Shown here in pieces: positions 35,788 through 45,905 of a stretch of DNA of 64,000 nucleotides. Below the pieces are notes generated by a model that searched no databases, was not told where the DNA came from, and saw only the letters and a program-made list of their open reading frames with translations. Within the stretch, counting starts at the first letter, position 1. The number at the start of each line of letters is the position of its first letter. The stretch comes from Buxus sempervirens (taxonomy: Eukaryota > Streptophyta > Magnoliopsida > Buxales > Buxaceae), in assembly GCA_947561395.2 (NCBI GenBank), contig OX387185.1, positions 38,730,213-38,794,212 on the forward strand. Reading direction: 5' to 3'. Made by a program: the position numbers and the translations under genes.

Positions 35788-35822
35788 ATAAATTGGGAAT
35801 GCTAATCGAGGCAGGCCGGCAC

Positions 35823-35894
35823 GGGGGAGAAGCTTTATGATTTTGTCGCAATTTTGGTAATAGACTACGACAAAATATCAGAACCTTCTCCCCC
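35823..35894. repeat. Hairpin 3 (72 bp) in hAT-like element 2
   Basis: The arms GGGGGAGAAG...TTTTGTCG (35823-35848) and the complementary strand at 35868-35894 pair over 26-27 bp around a 19-bp loop. Confidence 0.7.
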
Positions 35895-36289
35895 TTGCTA
35901 ATGCACAAGCACACAAGGTTCATGATGAAATTGTATCCCAATATGTAAGTATTGTTGCATTTTCAAGGATTGTTAGGCTGCAAGATAATAGCCAAGAAGG
36001 ATTTGCAGAGCATGGATGATACATAAAAGGTTATTTTTTTGTGAATTTATTTATTTATTATGTATCCCGCAGGTAGCCAGTTAGCTTGCGTGCCATGGCT
36101 TGGCATGGCACGGCCTACCCTTTAACCGTGCCAAGTGTTTTGGAAAATGGGCCAAGCATGGCACGAGCTAAACGTGCCTGTGCCATGCTGAGCTGGCCCG
36201 GTTATCAACCCTACCCTTCACTCCCCCTCCGTCCCTACCTCCTTCTTTTCCTCTCCCTACTATCTATATGTCAATTGATAAAGTGTTAA

Positions 36290-36595
36290 AAATTGTATTA
36301 AAGGTACAAGTAATTCGATAAAGAGCTATAAGTCTCTCTATAAGCATACAATTTAGTACACAGTGTTGTACAAGTCAAATAATATAAAGTACGAGTCATT
36401 TGATTGAGTAAATAAGTCGATACATAATATTGTACAAGTCTTTTGGTAAATGGTATAAGCTTTTTTATAGGCATATAAGTTAATGTATAATATTATACAA
36501 ATCATTTGATTGAGTGGTATAAGTCGTTTTATAACTATACAAGTCGATTGATAATGTATACAAGCCTTCTTAAATATTTTACAAATCATTTGATT
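36290..36595 (-). repeat. Foldback arm, right side, inverted tandem array
   Basis: This is the 'acttgta' array in reverse complement (ACAAGTCATTTGATTGAG, CTATAAGCATACAA). Its orientation opposite to 30477-34380 defines the foldback structure. Confidence 0.8.
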
Positions 36596-36680
36596 GAAAC
36601 CCTCTGTATCCTCCGTTAATCAGAAAAGGGCATTCTCATAACATAATGCAAATGATGACTGAATTTTAATTCTTTTAATA

Positions 36681-36867
36681 AAATATCACTGAAAGTAACT
36701 TTTCCCAAAGACGTAACCCTGACCATCGTAACGGCCCATCAACTCTCAAATAAAGTATCACTAAAAAGATGATTTTTCTCAAAGACGTAACCCTAACCAT
36801 CGTAACACCCAATCAACTATCGATCTACAATTACAGCCCTCCCTCTCAATGATCAAACTCTATAAAT
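36681..36867 (+). promoter_or_regulatory. Candidate PNO1 promoter with duplicated 72-bp unit, telo-box, site II and TATA
   Basis: Two direct copies (36681-36747 and 36753-36821) share TATCACT, CAAAGACGTAACCCT, ACCATCGTAAC and CATCAACT-like blocks. Copy 1 has GGCCCA (36733-36738), like a site II element. Copy 2 has AACCCTAA (36789-36796), like a telo-box. A TATA box (TATAAAT) follows at 36861-36867. In plants this pairing is typical of ribosome-biogenesis genes, which would suit PNO1 downstream. The link is inferred. Confidence 0.4.
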
Positions 36868-36889
36868 CGCCAGCCTCTCTCAACTCAAG

Positions 36890-37130
36890 TAGCAACTCTC
36901 AATCGACAGCCGAAGGCCCTCTTTCAATTTTATAGCTGTTAGCCTTCTCTCAAGTTTCCAACGGTAAGGCCGTCGACGGTAAAGCATCTTCTCAGAGTCT
37001 CTGAAGTTTCCAACGGTAAGGGCGGCGGTCCGTTCTAACCTGCGTCTTTGTTCTAATCCATCTTTAAAGAGTTTAATAGCCATCTGGTAACGCAAGGCTT
37101 CACCTCCAACAATCTCCTGGACGTATCAGG
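36890..37130 (+). other. Candidate 5'UTR exon of PNO1
   Basis: A CT-rich leader-like segment begins about 25-30 nt after the TATA box and ends at ATCAG|GTATGCC (37130/37131), a good plant donor. The matching acceptor could be TGATGCTTTCAG (46736), just upstream of the PNO1 ATG, giving a leader intron of about 9.6 kb. Other donor-like sites (ACGGTAAGG, GACGGTAAAG) occur within the segment. RNA evidence would decide. Confidence 0.35.
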
Positions 37131-37794
37131 TATGCCGTGATTGCAAACAAGAACTGTAAGATTTATTTGCAACTTTATTGATTCTGCTTTTATGCTGCAT
37201 GTGTTTTGTAATCTCCAAATATAACACTTCGGATTGATCTTTGAGACTTCCTTTTTTCAATCTAGGCGTAAAAGCCCTTACTTGAGCACTTCGCTACTGA
37301 GTATTGTTGTTAACAAGCTTGACTGGGAAACCAAAATAGGGATTTGAACACTAGCAACAGTTTACCCATAAGGGCTAAGAGCACTAGCAGCAGCTTACTC
37401 ATTCAAATTCCCTATTTTGGGGAATCTGGTTCACTTTCCTATTATAGGGACTATCTTCTCAGCAAATCACTACATCAGATTCCCTATTTTTTTCCCTAAA
37501 TCATTAAAATATTAATTTTAAAAAAAAATATATATTTCTAACGGTTATATTCTCCAACAATATTATATTTAAAATTTTTTTTAAAAATATTTTTCTTGAA
37601 ATTCAAATAATGTTTTTAACAGTTATATTCTCCAACGAAGAGTACTGCATCTAGAGCTCTATGATTTCTAACTTCAAAATTAAAATCAAGTTATGCTCGT
37701 TGTAGTGTGACAAATCAATATCTTTATGAGACCTAATTAAAGTTAAGGTTCACATAATTACAAAAAACAACTTTAAATAACTAACACAAATAGA

Positions 37795-39290
37795 TTAACT
37801 TTGAGTATTTTGTCTTCGCTTTTCCAAAATTTCCCTGCAAAGTAGTTGAAAATATTCTCTAGTATTAGGGTCCATTGTGCTTGTGTCTTTCATCATGATC
37901 TCAGTCTCCTGACGTACCCTCTCGGTCTCTTGGCGTGATTGCTCAAGTTGAAGTTTCTCATTTTTTATACGGTTCGCTTCTTGTGCTTCCAATAGTTGAG
38001 CTTGTTGGATTTGAAGAAGTTTTTCTCGTTGTTCAGCATTTGAATTAATTTTTTCCATTCTCTCTTCATGAGCTTTTTTCTTCTCATCTCTCAACTCAAC
38101 TAGAACACCTGAAAGTTGAGCACCATCACCCAGCAAGCTCTTTCCTTGTTTTTTTCTCTCCTTCGCAGCTTTTCTTCCCATAGGTCTCTCCCATTCCACA
38201 AAACTACTTGGTTCGGATTGGTCTTCGCCTAAATCTGTGGATTCTGGAGTTGAAGGAGAAGATGGTGTAACAGATGTTCTTTTAGAACATGCTTGCTTAT
38301 TAGGCTTAGACCGTTGGTTTCATTTAGGTTGGTCTTCAATGGCGGAACCAGGACTCCAAATCTGGGGGGGCAAAAAAAAATTTCAATTAACACTTTTCAT
38401 GAAATATAGAAATTTTAATGAGTTGGGGGTGGGCAAATCAGAAATTTTAGAGGGAGTTTTCATGAAATATAAAAATTTCAATAAGTTGGGGGGGGGGGGG
38501 GGGGGGGGGGGGGGCGCAAACCAGAAATTTTAGAAGGGATTCTCATAAAATATAAAAATTTTCAATGGGTTGGGGGGGCAAACCAGAAATTTTAGGGGGG
38601 GCAAAACATAAATTTTAATTAAAAAATATATAAAATGTATACACTTTTTATTAAAAAATAAAAGTTAGGGGGGGCAATTGCCCCCCCTAACCACAACGTG
38701 GTTCCGCCGGTGTGGTCCTTCAAAAGAACTCAACAATGATCATATCGAAAATGTTGTTTGGTCAAAGCATGGAACATTTTTCGAGCTTCTTGAACCTATG
38801 AATATTTAACAAAACAAATTAGAAATCCTTAAATTGTAAAAGAGTAGTTAACGAAATGATGAATCAAAATACTTACATTGTCTTCCTCACTAACCCCGCT
38901 TCTATGTTGTGCTTCAACCTGACTTAAGAAATCACAAAACTTATTCACTGCTTGTTGAATATTCGACCACCGATGGCTTAATGATATGACTGAGTGTGCA
39001 GGCCAACCCGTCTTTTTCTCTTGATTATAGCTGTTTTCAATTCTTTTCCAAAAAGGATCCCATTTTGCATTAGTTCCAACTATAGGATCCAAACAAGTAT
39101 TGAGCCAACAAGAAACTAGTAGTTTGTCTTCATTCGGACTGAAGTTTTGACCACGTTTTTTATTAGAAGACCCTACTTCATGAACTTCAGGTGAAGTTTG
39201 TTCAACTTGTGTAGAATCCTCATTAAATAATTGGGAGCCATCTTGCGAAGGGGAGTTCATTGTAGAACCTTCTTGTGTTTGTATGTTCAT
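37795..39290 (-). pseudogene. PIF/Harbinger-associated Myb/SANT-like (trihelix) DNA-binding protein, broken
   Basis: Exon 1 (39290-38877) encodes an acidic N-terminus, then a trihelix region with RGQNFSPNEDKLLVSCWLNT, WDPFWKRIENSYN and SLSHRWSNIQQAVNKFCDFL, ending SEEDN at donor GTAAGT. Exon 2 begins at 38795 with VQEARKMFHALTKQHFRYDH. The next tryptophan codon has become TGA. A 376-bp hAT-like element then interrupts the frame (38337-38712). Beyond it the coding continues through PSSPSTPESTD, VEWERPMGRKAAKERKK and a long Glu/Gln/Arg coiled coil to a natural stop at 37795. This is the gene type annotated in plants as GST T3-like or NAM-associated C-terminal protein. With two breaks it is probably non-functional. 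The transposase gene is not found nearby. Confidence 0.75.
38337..38712. mobile_element. hAT-like MITE inside the trihelix pseudogene
   Basis: The ends CAATGGCGGAACCAGG and, in reverse, CACCGGCGGAACCACG lie next to TTGGTCTT and TGGTCCTT (a duplication with one shift). Inside are about four tandem copies of a 60-95-bp unit (ATGAAATATAAAAATTTCAAT...GTTGGGGG) and a run of 27 G (38488-38514). Confidence 0.65.
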
Positions 39291-39412
39291 TCCTAGAGAA
39301 GAAACAATTAGCTACTTGATCAATAAGAGGGTCATCAAAAAATTAATGTATTATATTAATATATAAAGTGTTATCGGGGCATGTTCCCCTATAAACAATA
39401 TGCATACAAAGA

Positions 39413-40663
39413 GCTAGCTAAAGTGTTATTGGGCATGCTCCTGAAGTATCATGGAGCAATAATGCATTCCTTGTGTAGTTTCATCTCCAGTGCAGCAAAA
39501 AGTGCACTGGAGATGGACCAAAACGTGCCATGTCAGACATATGAACAGGGGTTGGAGTTAACACATTATATCATAGTATGGAAGAGATTTTCTACTCTGG
39601 TTAAAGACATCATGGTGGTTTCCTGTTTCTAAAGCCTACTGCTCCATGGCTTGCACAAATGTCCATTTAGCATAAACAATTTTTCAGCACATCTTTGTTC
39701 ATCTACAATTTCCAGCAATCAAAAATTCATATGCTGCTAAGAGCATGTTTGGTATTGATTATTTGGGCTTTCAAGGCCTTCCTGGACGTAAATGAACTGC
39801 AGCTGCATGCTTTGCTACTCCAGAATTTCAAAGTTCTGTTTGAATCTCATCCTTCCTTTCTGAAAAGGAAAAAGTAACTTTTGGCTTACCATCGTATGAT
39901 AGAAAGAACCAGAAGTATAAAGTTTTGCTTCATTTGAAGTACATGCGATTTACTGGGGAGATTTTTTTATGACTTTTATGTTTTGTTCTGTCATTAGTTC
40001 AGTAATAATTTTAGGAGGGAAAATGTTGGCCTTTGGTGGCTAGGTGTTGCAAAACTAATAGAAGATTACAGAAGATGCGAGTTGTAGAAGATTACAGAGC
40101 AGAATATGAGGGAGGTTCAAACCGTTCAATATTTTCATAACTTGACCATTTTGGCTTTCACATCTCAAATATCATAACAGTTTTTTTTTCTTTTTGACAA
40201 ACATTGAGATCTCAAGGTTACAGTCTTATTTGTGAAAGGGATCACTTGATGAATCAAAACAATGAGATGTATATCTCTTCTTTTTTTAACATTTAAGGCC
40301 TTCAATGAAGGGGGAGAGATGGGTTATTTGATATTTGGTTGACTAAGCTTTATGCAAAATGGAACAGCTTATTTATAGGACTAGAGACAAGAGGGAGGGA
40401 TCTGTGTGTCATAAGATTTGCCATTAACATAGTAGCAACATGATATGGCTGTTCCATCTCTGCCATTGTATTCTAAGTGGATGTTCTTGAGCTCAATGTT
40501 CTGACATGGCACCTTTTTGTTGCACTGGAGATGCATGCCCAATAACAATTTAGCTAGCACTGGAGATGAAACTTGCACTGGAGATGGACCAAAACGTGCC
40601 ATGTCAAACAATTTTCTATTGACTCGGGGTCAACAAACTTGCATTCCTTGTGTAGTTTCATCT
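39413..40663. repeat. Nested MITE-like fold with inverted and direct repeats
   Basis: Inverted arms at 39413-39438 and 40533-40558 (GCTAGCTAAAGTGTTATTGG then GCATGC) match at 25 of 26 bases. A 33-bp direct repeat beginning TGCACTGGAGATGGACC is perfect at 39503-39535 and 40574-40606. GCATTCCTTGTGTAGTTTCA is repeated at 39464 and 40641. No coding capacity. Confidence 0.6.
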
Positions 40664-41404
40664 TCTAACCTAATTACTAGCCACCAAATGGTGCAAGGTG
40701 GGTAATTTACATAACTAATTTAGATCTATATCACCATTAAACTTGCAATGAACATCTTATAAAAAAAATCTTCATTAATAAGATGCTTTGTCACTTTTAG
40801 CTGTTGATTTGATAAAAAATTAGAACATCATGCACACACAACTTCGCCCACCACTGTGCCATGACAGAGCTTCTTGCTATTATGAAAACATTCCATCAGA
40901 TAATCCAACTTCCATAAAATGGGAAGCTCAACTAAATAGTGTTTTTGAAATGTTCACAAACATTGCATATTGATCTACATAAAGTTTATTATTGTAAACA
41001 AACACACACATCGCAACAACCTCTAAAAATATTAAGCGTCACTATCTGCACATGAGCAAGTTTGAAAATATGGTAAAAGCAAACTGAAATACTTCGCTTC
41101 TTGTCAACCTTTTCACAAACATATCAAGTGCATGATGAAATAACTATTGACAAAACAGACCAATTCATACTAAAATCGTCTAAATGCACCGGAAGAAGAA
41201 ACTATACTGGATAAAACAATTCATATTTAAAAAGGGAAGAGCGAAAACCAAATTGCTCCTAAAGAAGAAACCACTGATAAATGCACCAAAAATTGTCTAA
41301 AACGCACTATTGATCGTGCTTCAGACAAAGAAACCATGAACATCTCCGTCCAAATTTCCAAAAAAATGGAAGGCAAAATCGAGGGAGGGAGAGAAAGAGG
41401 GAGA

Positions 41405-42045
41405 AAGAGAGAGAGGGGGTTGGGCTTACCGTCAACGGCAGCTAACCAGCGGTTGATATTCGAAGGAGGAGAGCTGCGTTCTTCTCTTCTTCCGCAATCT
41501 CCGTTCAGAATTTTCTGCGCAAGAGGCCTTTTTTTTCTCCTTTGAAGAGTCACACAAGTCGCAATCTCGCGTTTAAGTCGCGCTACAGTGACGACCTAAA
41601 TTTAGGTCGCCACTGTAGCACAAGTTAAAATTTTAGGATTTAAAATAGGGATGGGTAAACTGCTGCACGATAATTTTTTGGCAAAATCCTTATTTTGATT
41701 CCTTGTTTTAAGGATGGGGAGGATTATGGGTAGGCTGTTGCTAGTGCTCTAAGGCTCCCTATCCTTAAAGTAGGAAACCAAAATAGGGATTTGATAAAAG
41801 TCATCCTGGCAGCAGTTTACTTATCCTTATTTCAAATCCCTAAAATTTTAAGAAGTGATACAGTGGCTACTTAAATTTATGTAGTCCCTGTAGCGATACC
41901 TAAACACGAACGCGCGACTTGAAAGACTCTTCAAACAAGACAAAAGGCCTCTGCGAAAAACGTCTCTTGGGGAAGAGAAGAACGAAGCTCTTCAAGGCAC
42001 ACGAGATCCACCACCGGTCAGCTGCCGTCGACGGTAAGCCCATCC

Positions 42046-42060
<15 letters not shown>
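41405..42060. repeat. Large inverted repeat with near-perfect palindrome
   Basis: Arms of about 200-260 bp (41405-41667 and 41805-42060) mirror each other. Shared words include GCCGTCGACGGTAAGCCCA (versus GCCGTTGACGGTAAGCCCA), GGAAGAGAAGAACG and AAGGCCTCT. In the left arm 41582-41619 is a 38-bp palindrome with one mismatch (GCTACAGTGACGACCTAAA and complement). A CT tract (42050-42091) flanks the right arm, with an interrupted GA-rich stretch at the left. Confidence 0.65.
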
Positions 42061-42094
<34 letters not shown>

Positions 42095-43041
42095 GTGAAA
42101 CCCAGACAGAATCGGAGTTTCTTCTCTTGCCATTGAAGTCATTTATCTTAAATCCTAACACCTATTCTCGGTTTGTTCAAATATGAACATGTTCGTGATA
42201 GTGTAGACATTGCAGACGAGTTACACTGAAATTTTGTGAGATACGATGGATTGAAACAGTCAATTTCGAATGCCAGTGATACCATTCTCCAAAACCCTAA
42301 ACTGAGATTCAAAATTGTTGATCAAGTTCGTAATGTGATCTCAATCTAGCACCCGAAGAGGACAAAAAAAATACCCGTTCCACTGCTTAATGTTTGAATA
42401 TATAAATTTCGGAATTCATGAGCTGATGGGGTGTTTCACAGAAAGAGATAGAGTGTGTGTGTGAGAGAGAAATGGAGAGGATTACAGCTAAAATTACATC
42501 AGATTTTTCAGATTTCTCCTTTTTTAAATTCTATGATTTCAATTACATGGGCTTTTAATCTGTTGTGATAGTCTGATTCAATTATGCCTTGTGTGTAGTG
42601 TGATCTCTATTTACTTTTGGAGTTGAATTCTCTAAAATAATGCTTTGCATGACTGAAATAAAAAGAAAATGATGGGCCATTTAATTTGAATGCCAAAAGA
42701 TAAACTTTCAGTCAAAGAACTTGCTTCTCTCAACCCAGTTTTCTGTTTACACAGAATAAAGTTTGGCTGTAGTTTTGTTACTTTGGGCTTTGTATTTTTA
42801 AATGTCTATTTCATGAGTTAAAAGGCTGCTTGGACATTAATTTTATCTGTTGCATCTCACATTTAGAAATATTTTTTATTTTAAAAAATATTTTTAAAAA
42901 AAAATAATATTTTAATGATTTAGGGAAAAAAAATAGGGAATCTGATGTAGTGATTTGCTGAGAAGACAATCCCTATAATAGGAAAGTGAACCAGATTCCC
43001 CAAAATAGGGAATTTAAATGAGTAAGCTGCTGCTAGTGCTC

Positions 43042-44220
43042 TTAGTACTCTTTTTTGTGTGCGCTATGTTTTTTTTCTAAGTTTAATTTATTAGCTTGTA
43101 CATTATTACGTTACACTTTTTTCTTTTTGAATTATGTGGAATTTAATTGGGTATTTTGAATATTTAATCCGATTTTGAATACGGATTTGATAACAGTATT
43201 CAGATTTGGACTCGATATGAGATATGAAAGATCCATCAAATAGTTAAACGAATATGGATGTCCTGAATATTAATTGGATTCGAATTTGGATTCTCATATA
43301 TCCTATTTGAATCCAAACTGTTTACAGCCCTAACAAGGCAAAATTACAGAACCAACAGATAATCAATAGACTCAAACAGGAGTAAATAATAGAGACAAAC
43401 TGTTCTACAATTTTTAGGAGGCCAATTATTAGGGCATGACAGAGACCAATCTTTCTAAAAAATCAGAACTTTCTAATAGTGAACATTTCTTCTTATCTGA
43501 CTTTGCATTTATGTCATGTTGCTCTAAGTCCAATTGCATGCCCATGGCTGTTAATCCTCTTGTTTGAATTGGTGAAATAATTTCAAGTGAGGTACGAACC
43601 CTATTTTTCTCTTTTAGGTAGCTGTTCTGTTTTGTGGTTGAGAACTTGGTTATACAGTTCGCATTAGCATTAGAGATCATACAACTTCAGGGATGCTAAA
43701 TACAACATTGATAAAGTGTAACTATTCTACCAATTAAATACGAAGCATCATTAAGTTCAATTCTTATGTCATACCATCAATACTTTTTATGTTGATTGAT
43801 GGGTGGTCTACGTAGTGTTTCTCCATTTCTAACTTTTCTCATAGAAGGGTGGTGATGGCAAGTCATCTGACCAAATTTCCTGAATTCTATCCACAATAGT
43901 TTTTATAAAAGTTCAGCTTTTGTGTTTCTGGCATAGCTAACGGTTACACATTTTGACAAATTCACAAACTGTTGATGCAATGATTCTATTTTTTGTTATC
44001 TTTATTCATTATAAGTTGTTTCTTTCTTTTTCTTTTTTTCCTTATAGGCTAGAGATTTATGTGCGAAAGTGAAATGGAGGAAAATATGACCCCACAAAGA
44101 GTTGCAAAGAATATCCAACCTTTCTTTTTAAGAGATGGGAATCTCAATTGTTGAACAAGTTCAATGAGAGTCCTAGGTAAGACTCAACTAACACCCAATA
44201 CACCAAGGAAATAAGACTAG
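43042..44220. other. No recognised gene; possible hAT remnant
   Basis: At 43140-43335 the sequence ends AACTGTTTACAGCCCTA, like a hAT right end, with internal ATTCGAATTTGGATTC palindromic words, but no left end was found. The remainder is unassigned AT-rich DNA. Confidence 0.3.
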
Positions 44221-44236
44221 CAAAAACCCACCACTT

Positions 44237-44330
44237 TTTGATGAGTAATAATAATTTCATTATATAAGAAATAGATACCCATGAGAAATGGGTATTTAGT
44301 CAAGGGATCAGACCCTTGATACAAAAACAA
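44237..44330 (-). mobile_element. Very short 5'-truncated L1 copy (94 bp)
   Basis: On the minus strand it reads like a plant L1 3' end (GACTAAATACCC...GGGTATC...ATAATGAAATTATTATT, then ATCAAA). It is flanked by a perfect 16-bp duplication CAAAAACCCACCACTT (44221-44236 and 44331-44346). The tail is only a few A long. Confidence 0.7.
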
Positions 44331-44394
44331 CAAAAACCCACCACTTGACAACGCAATAAATTACAATCCACCAATTCTCCATCTGAGGCATAAA

Positions 44395-45010
44395 ATGCAC
44401 ACCTTGGTGAAACAGATAAGGATTTTCTTTTATTTATTTATTTTGAGATTTTTAAGAGTGTTATACTATTATCGAACATAGTCTATGAGAATGCCAAGAC
44501 TTTGGAGGGAGCTGGAGCATGCCAAAGGAACGAAGGAGGGAAAACGATAACAAGGTTTGATTGAGAACGTAGAGAGTCAAAGAAAGAGCAAGTGGAGAAA
44601 GATCCAGTTGGAAGGGGAGTGGGTAAGGGACCATTTGCTGCTATCAGACCTCTAAATTAACAGAACTGAGGTTAAGTCGTCATCATCGTCATCATAATAA
44701 GCCAATTCTTATCAAAGTGGGGTTGATGATATGAGTCTTGTCTCTACATCCCTCTCTATCAAAAGTCTTATCTTCAATTAATTTACGTTTTTATAATTGT
44801 TTTATGGATTCCTCTATGTTTTTTAGGTCTCTCTCTTACTGTCTTACTCGTGTCGGCCCTTCAATATACATACTCTTCACACTTTCTTACAGGTGTGTCT
44901 CTAGGCCTTTGCTTTACATGACCAACCATCTTAACCTACTCTAAAGTCCTTGTAGCTTATATCACAAGCCAACTCAATAATAAACTCCCTGACATTATAT
45001 TAATCTGTCT
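44395..45010 (-). mobile_element. RTE-type LINE 3' fragment, minus strand
   Basis: Reverse-complement reading gives the end of an RTE reverse transcriptase in broken frames (GTTGGTCATGTAAAGCAAAGG, the xVGHVKRRP-type motif, then DTPV). It continues with the RTE 3' tail, which contains ACTGAGGTTAAGTCGTCATC on the plus strand. It mirrors the plus-strand fragment at 45415-45905. Confidence 0.5.
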
Positions 45011-45020
45011 AAAAAAAAAA

Positions 45021-45071
45021 GGCTAGCCTAGTGCACGAGGCTCCCGCTACTGCACAACCTTACCCTCATAT
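45021..45071 (+). mobile_element. Possible tRNA-derived SINE fragment
   Basis: GGCTAGCCTAGTGCACGAGG then CTCCCGC...AACCTTACCCTCATATG resembles the head of a widespread plant SINE family (from memory). It is preceded by ten A, and no 3' end or target duplication was defined. Confidence 0.35.
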
Positions 45072-45414
45072 GTTAAATTTCTTGCATATTAAAATGGTAA
45101 TTCAGTTGAATCAATGGAATTTTTCTGGAATCCAAAATAAACGCTCATGGTGGCATCAAAATCATATTTCATAAACAATGCATTGATACTAATCATGGAT
45201 AACAGAATAATTTTTATTTTTACAAATAATTATATTATAATGTGCATCAACCATAGAACATAGAGCTAGCCATACACACTAGGCTAAAGAAATACACAAG
45301 AACAATATATGTCAATATACATGTCTGTATCACGAAAGAAAATAAATATCACCATCTTCCTCCAAGACTCTACTAGTGGTATTACCCAAGAAAGTAGTAT
45401 ATTATACTAAAAAT

Positions 45415-45905
45415 TGACCGAAGATCTAGAGATGCACTTGTAAGAAGGTGTAAGAGTATGCATATTGAAGAGCTTAAGTGAGTAAGAGGAATATCTAAAG
45501 AGACATGGATGGAATTTATAAAACATGAGTTGCAAAAACATAGAGTAACTAAATATATGATTTTTGATAGAGAGACAATATTTGTATCACCGACCCTACT
45601 TTGGTGGTAACTGGCTTATGATGTTAATGATGACTTGACCTCAGTTCCATTGCTTTAAATCCTTATAAGTTCGATAGCTGCAAATGATCCCTTACCCCCC
45701 TCCCCCATGGATCTTCTTCCACTTGTTCTTTCTTTGACTATCTATGTTCTCAACTAAACCTTGTTAATTTTTTCATTCATTCCTTTGGCATGCTCCACCT
45801 ACCCCCAAAGTAGTGCCCTTATCATAGCCTTCGTTTTATGATGATATAAACACTCTTAACAATCTCTAAAAAAAATAGAAAATCCTTATCTATTTCTCCT
45901 AACGT
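45415..45905 (+). mobile_element. RTE-type LINE 3' fragment, plus strand
   Basis: Broken coding sequence VRRCKSMHIEELK, then RGISKETWMEFIKHELQKHR and MIFDRE corresponds to the C-terminal end of RTE reverse transcriptases. The RTE tail follows. The region 45560-45905 is a reverse-complement match to 44400-44760, including AGCATGCCAAAGGAA and GTCAAAGAAAGA. Confidence 0.55.

Larger units (their letters stand above)
35168..36213. mobile_element. Non-autonomous hAT-like element 2, carrying three hairpins
   Basis: The left end is TAGGGTTGCTAATCGGGC, and the right end reads in reverse TAGGGTTGATAACCGGGC. Subterminal GGCACGTGCC-like words are on both sides. The 8-bp flanks are C/T-rich and match only partly. 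No transposase is present. Three long hairpins fill the middle (35553-35894). Confidence 0.6.
18660..36690. mobile_element. Foldback-type element with tandem-repeat arms, heavily invaded
   Basis: The two ends mirror each other. The left has AAAATTCAATCATCATTG (about 18665) and GAGAATGCCATTTTCT...GAGGGTTTTAATC (about 18770-18825). The right, read in reverse from about 36690, has AAAATTCAGTCATCATT and GAGAATGCCCTTTTCTG...GAGGGTTTCAATC. Inside each end is the same 'acttgta' tandem array in opposite orientation. No transposase is seen. The layout matches foldback elements such as the MULE-related FARE type known in Arabidopsis. Most of its present length is later insertions. Outer borders are approximate. 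Confidence 0.55.
37379..43041. mobile_element. PIF/Harbinger element with long terminal inverted repeats
   Basis: The left end GAGCACTAGCAGCAGCTTAC and the right end in reverse are identical over the first 20+ bases. They stay near-identical for about 150 bp (37379-37530 versus 42890-43041), sharing CCCTATTTTGGGGAATCTGG, TAGGGA and TTTCCCTAAATCATTAAAAT. TAA and TTA flank the two sides. On the minus strand the element carries a trihelix (Myb/SANT-like) gene, the usual partner gene of PIF/Harbinger transposase. No DDE transposase was recognised. Internal inverted repeats (41405-42060) and a second Harbinger-like end (about 41735-41750) suggest further nested elements. Confidence 0.7.

Noticed and set aside
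30480-36595. Tandem 'acttgta' array considered as a CRISPR array or protein repeat
   Set aside because: Units vary continuously with no spacers, and reading frames are interrupted; it fits foldback arms in a plant genome.
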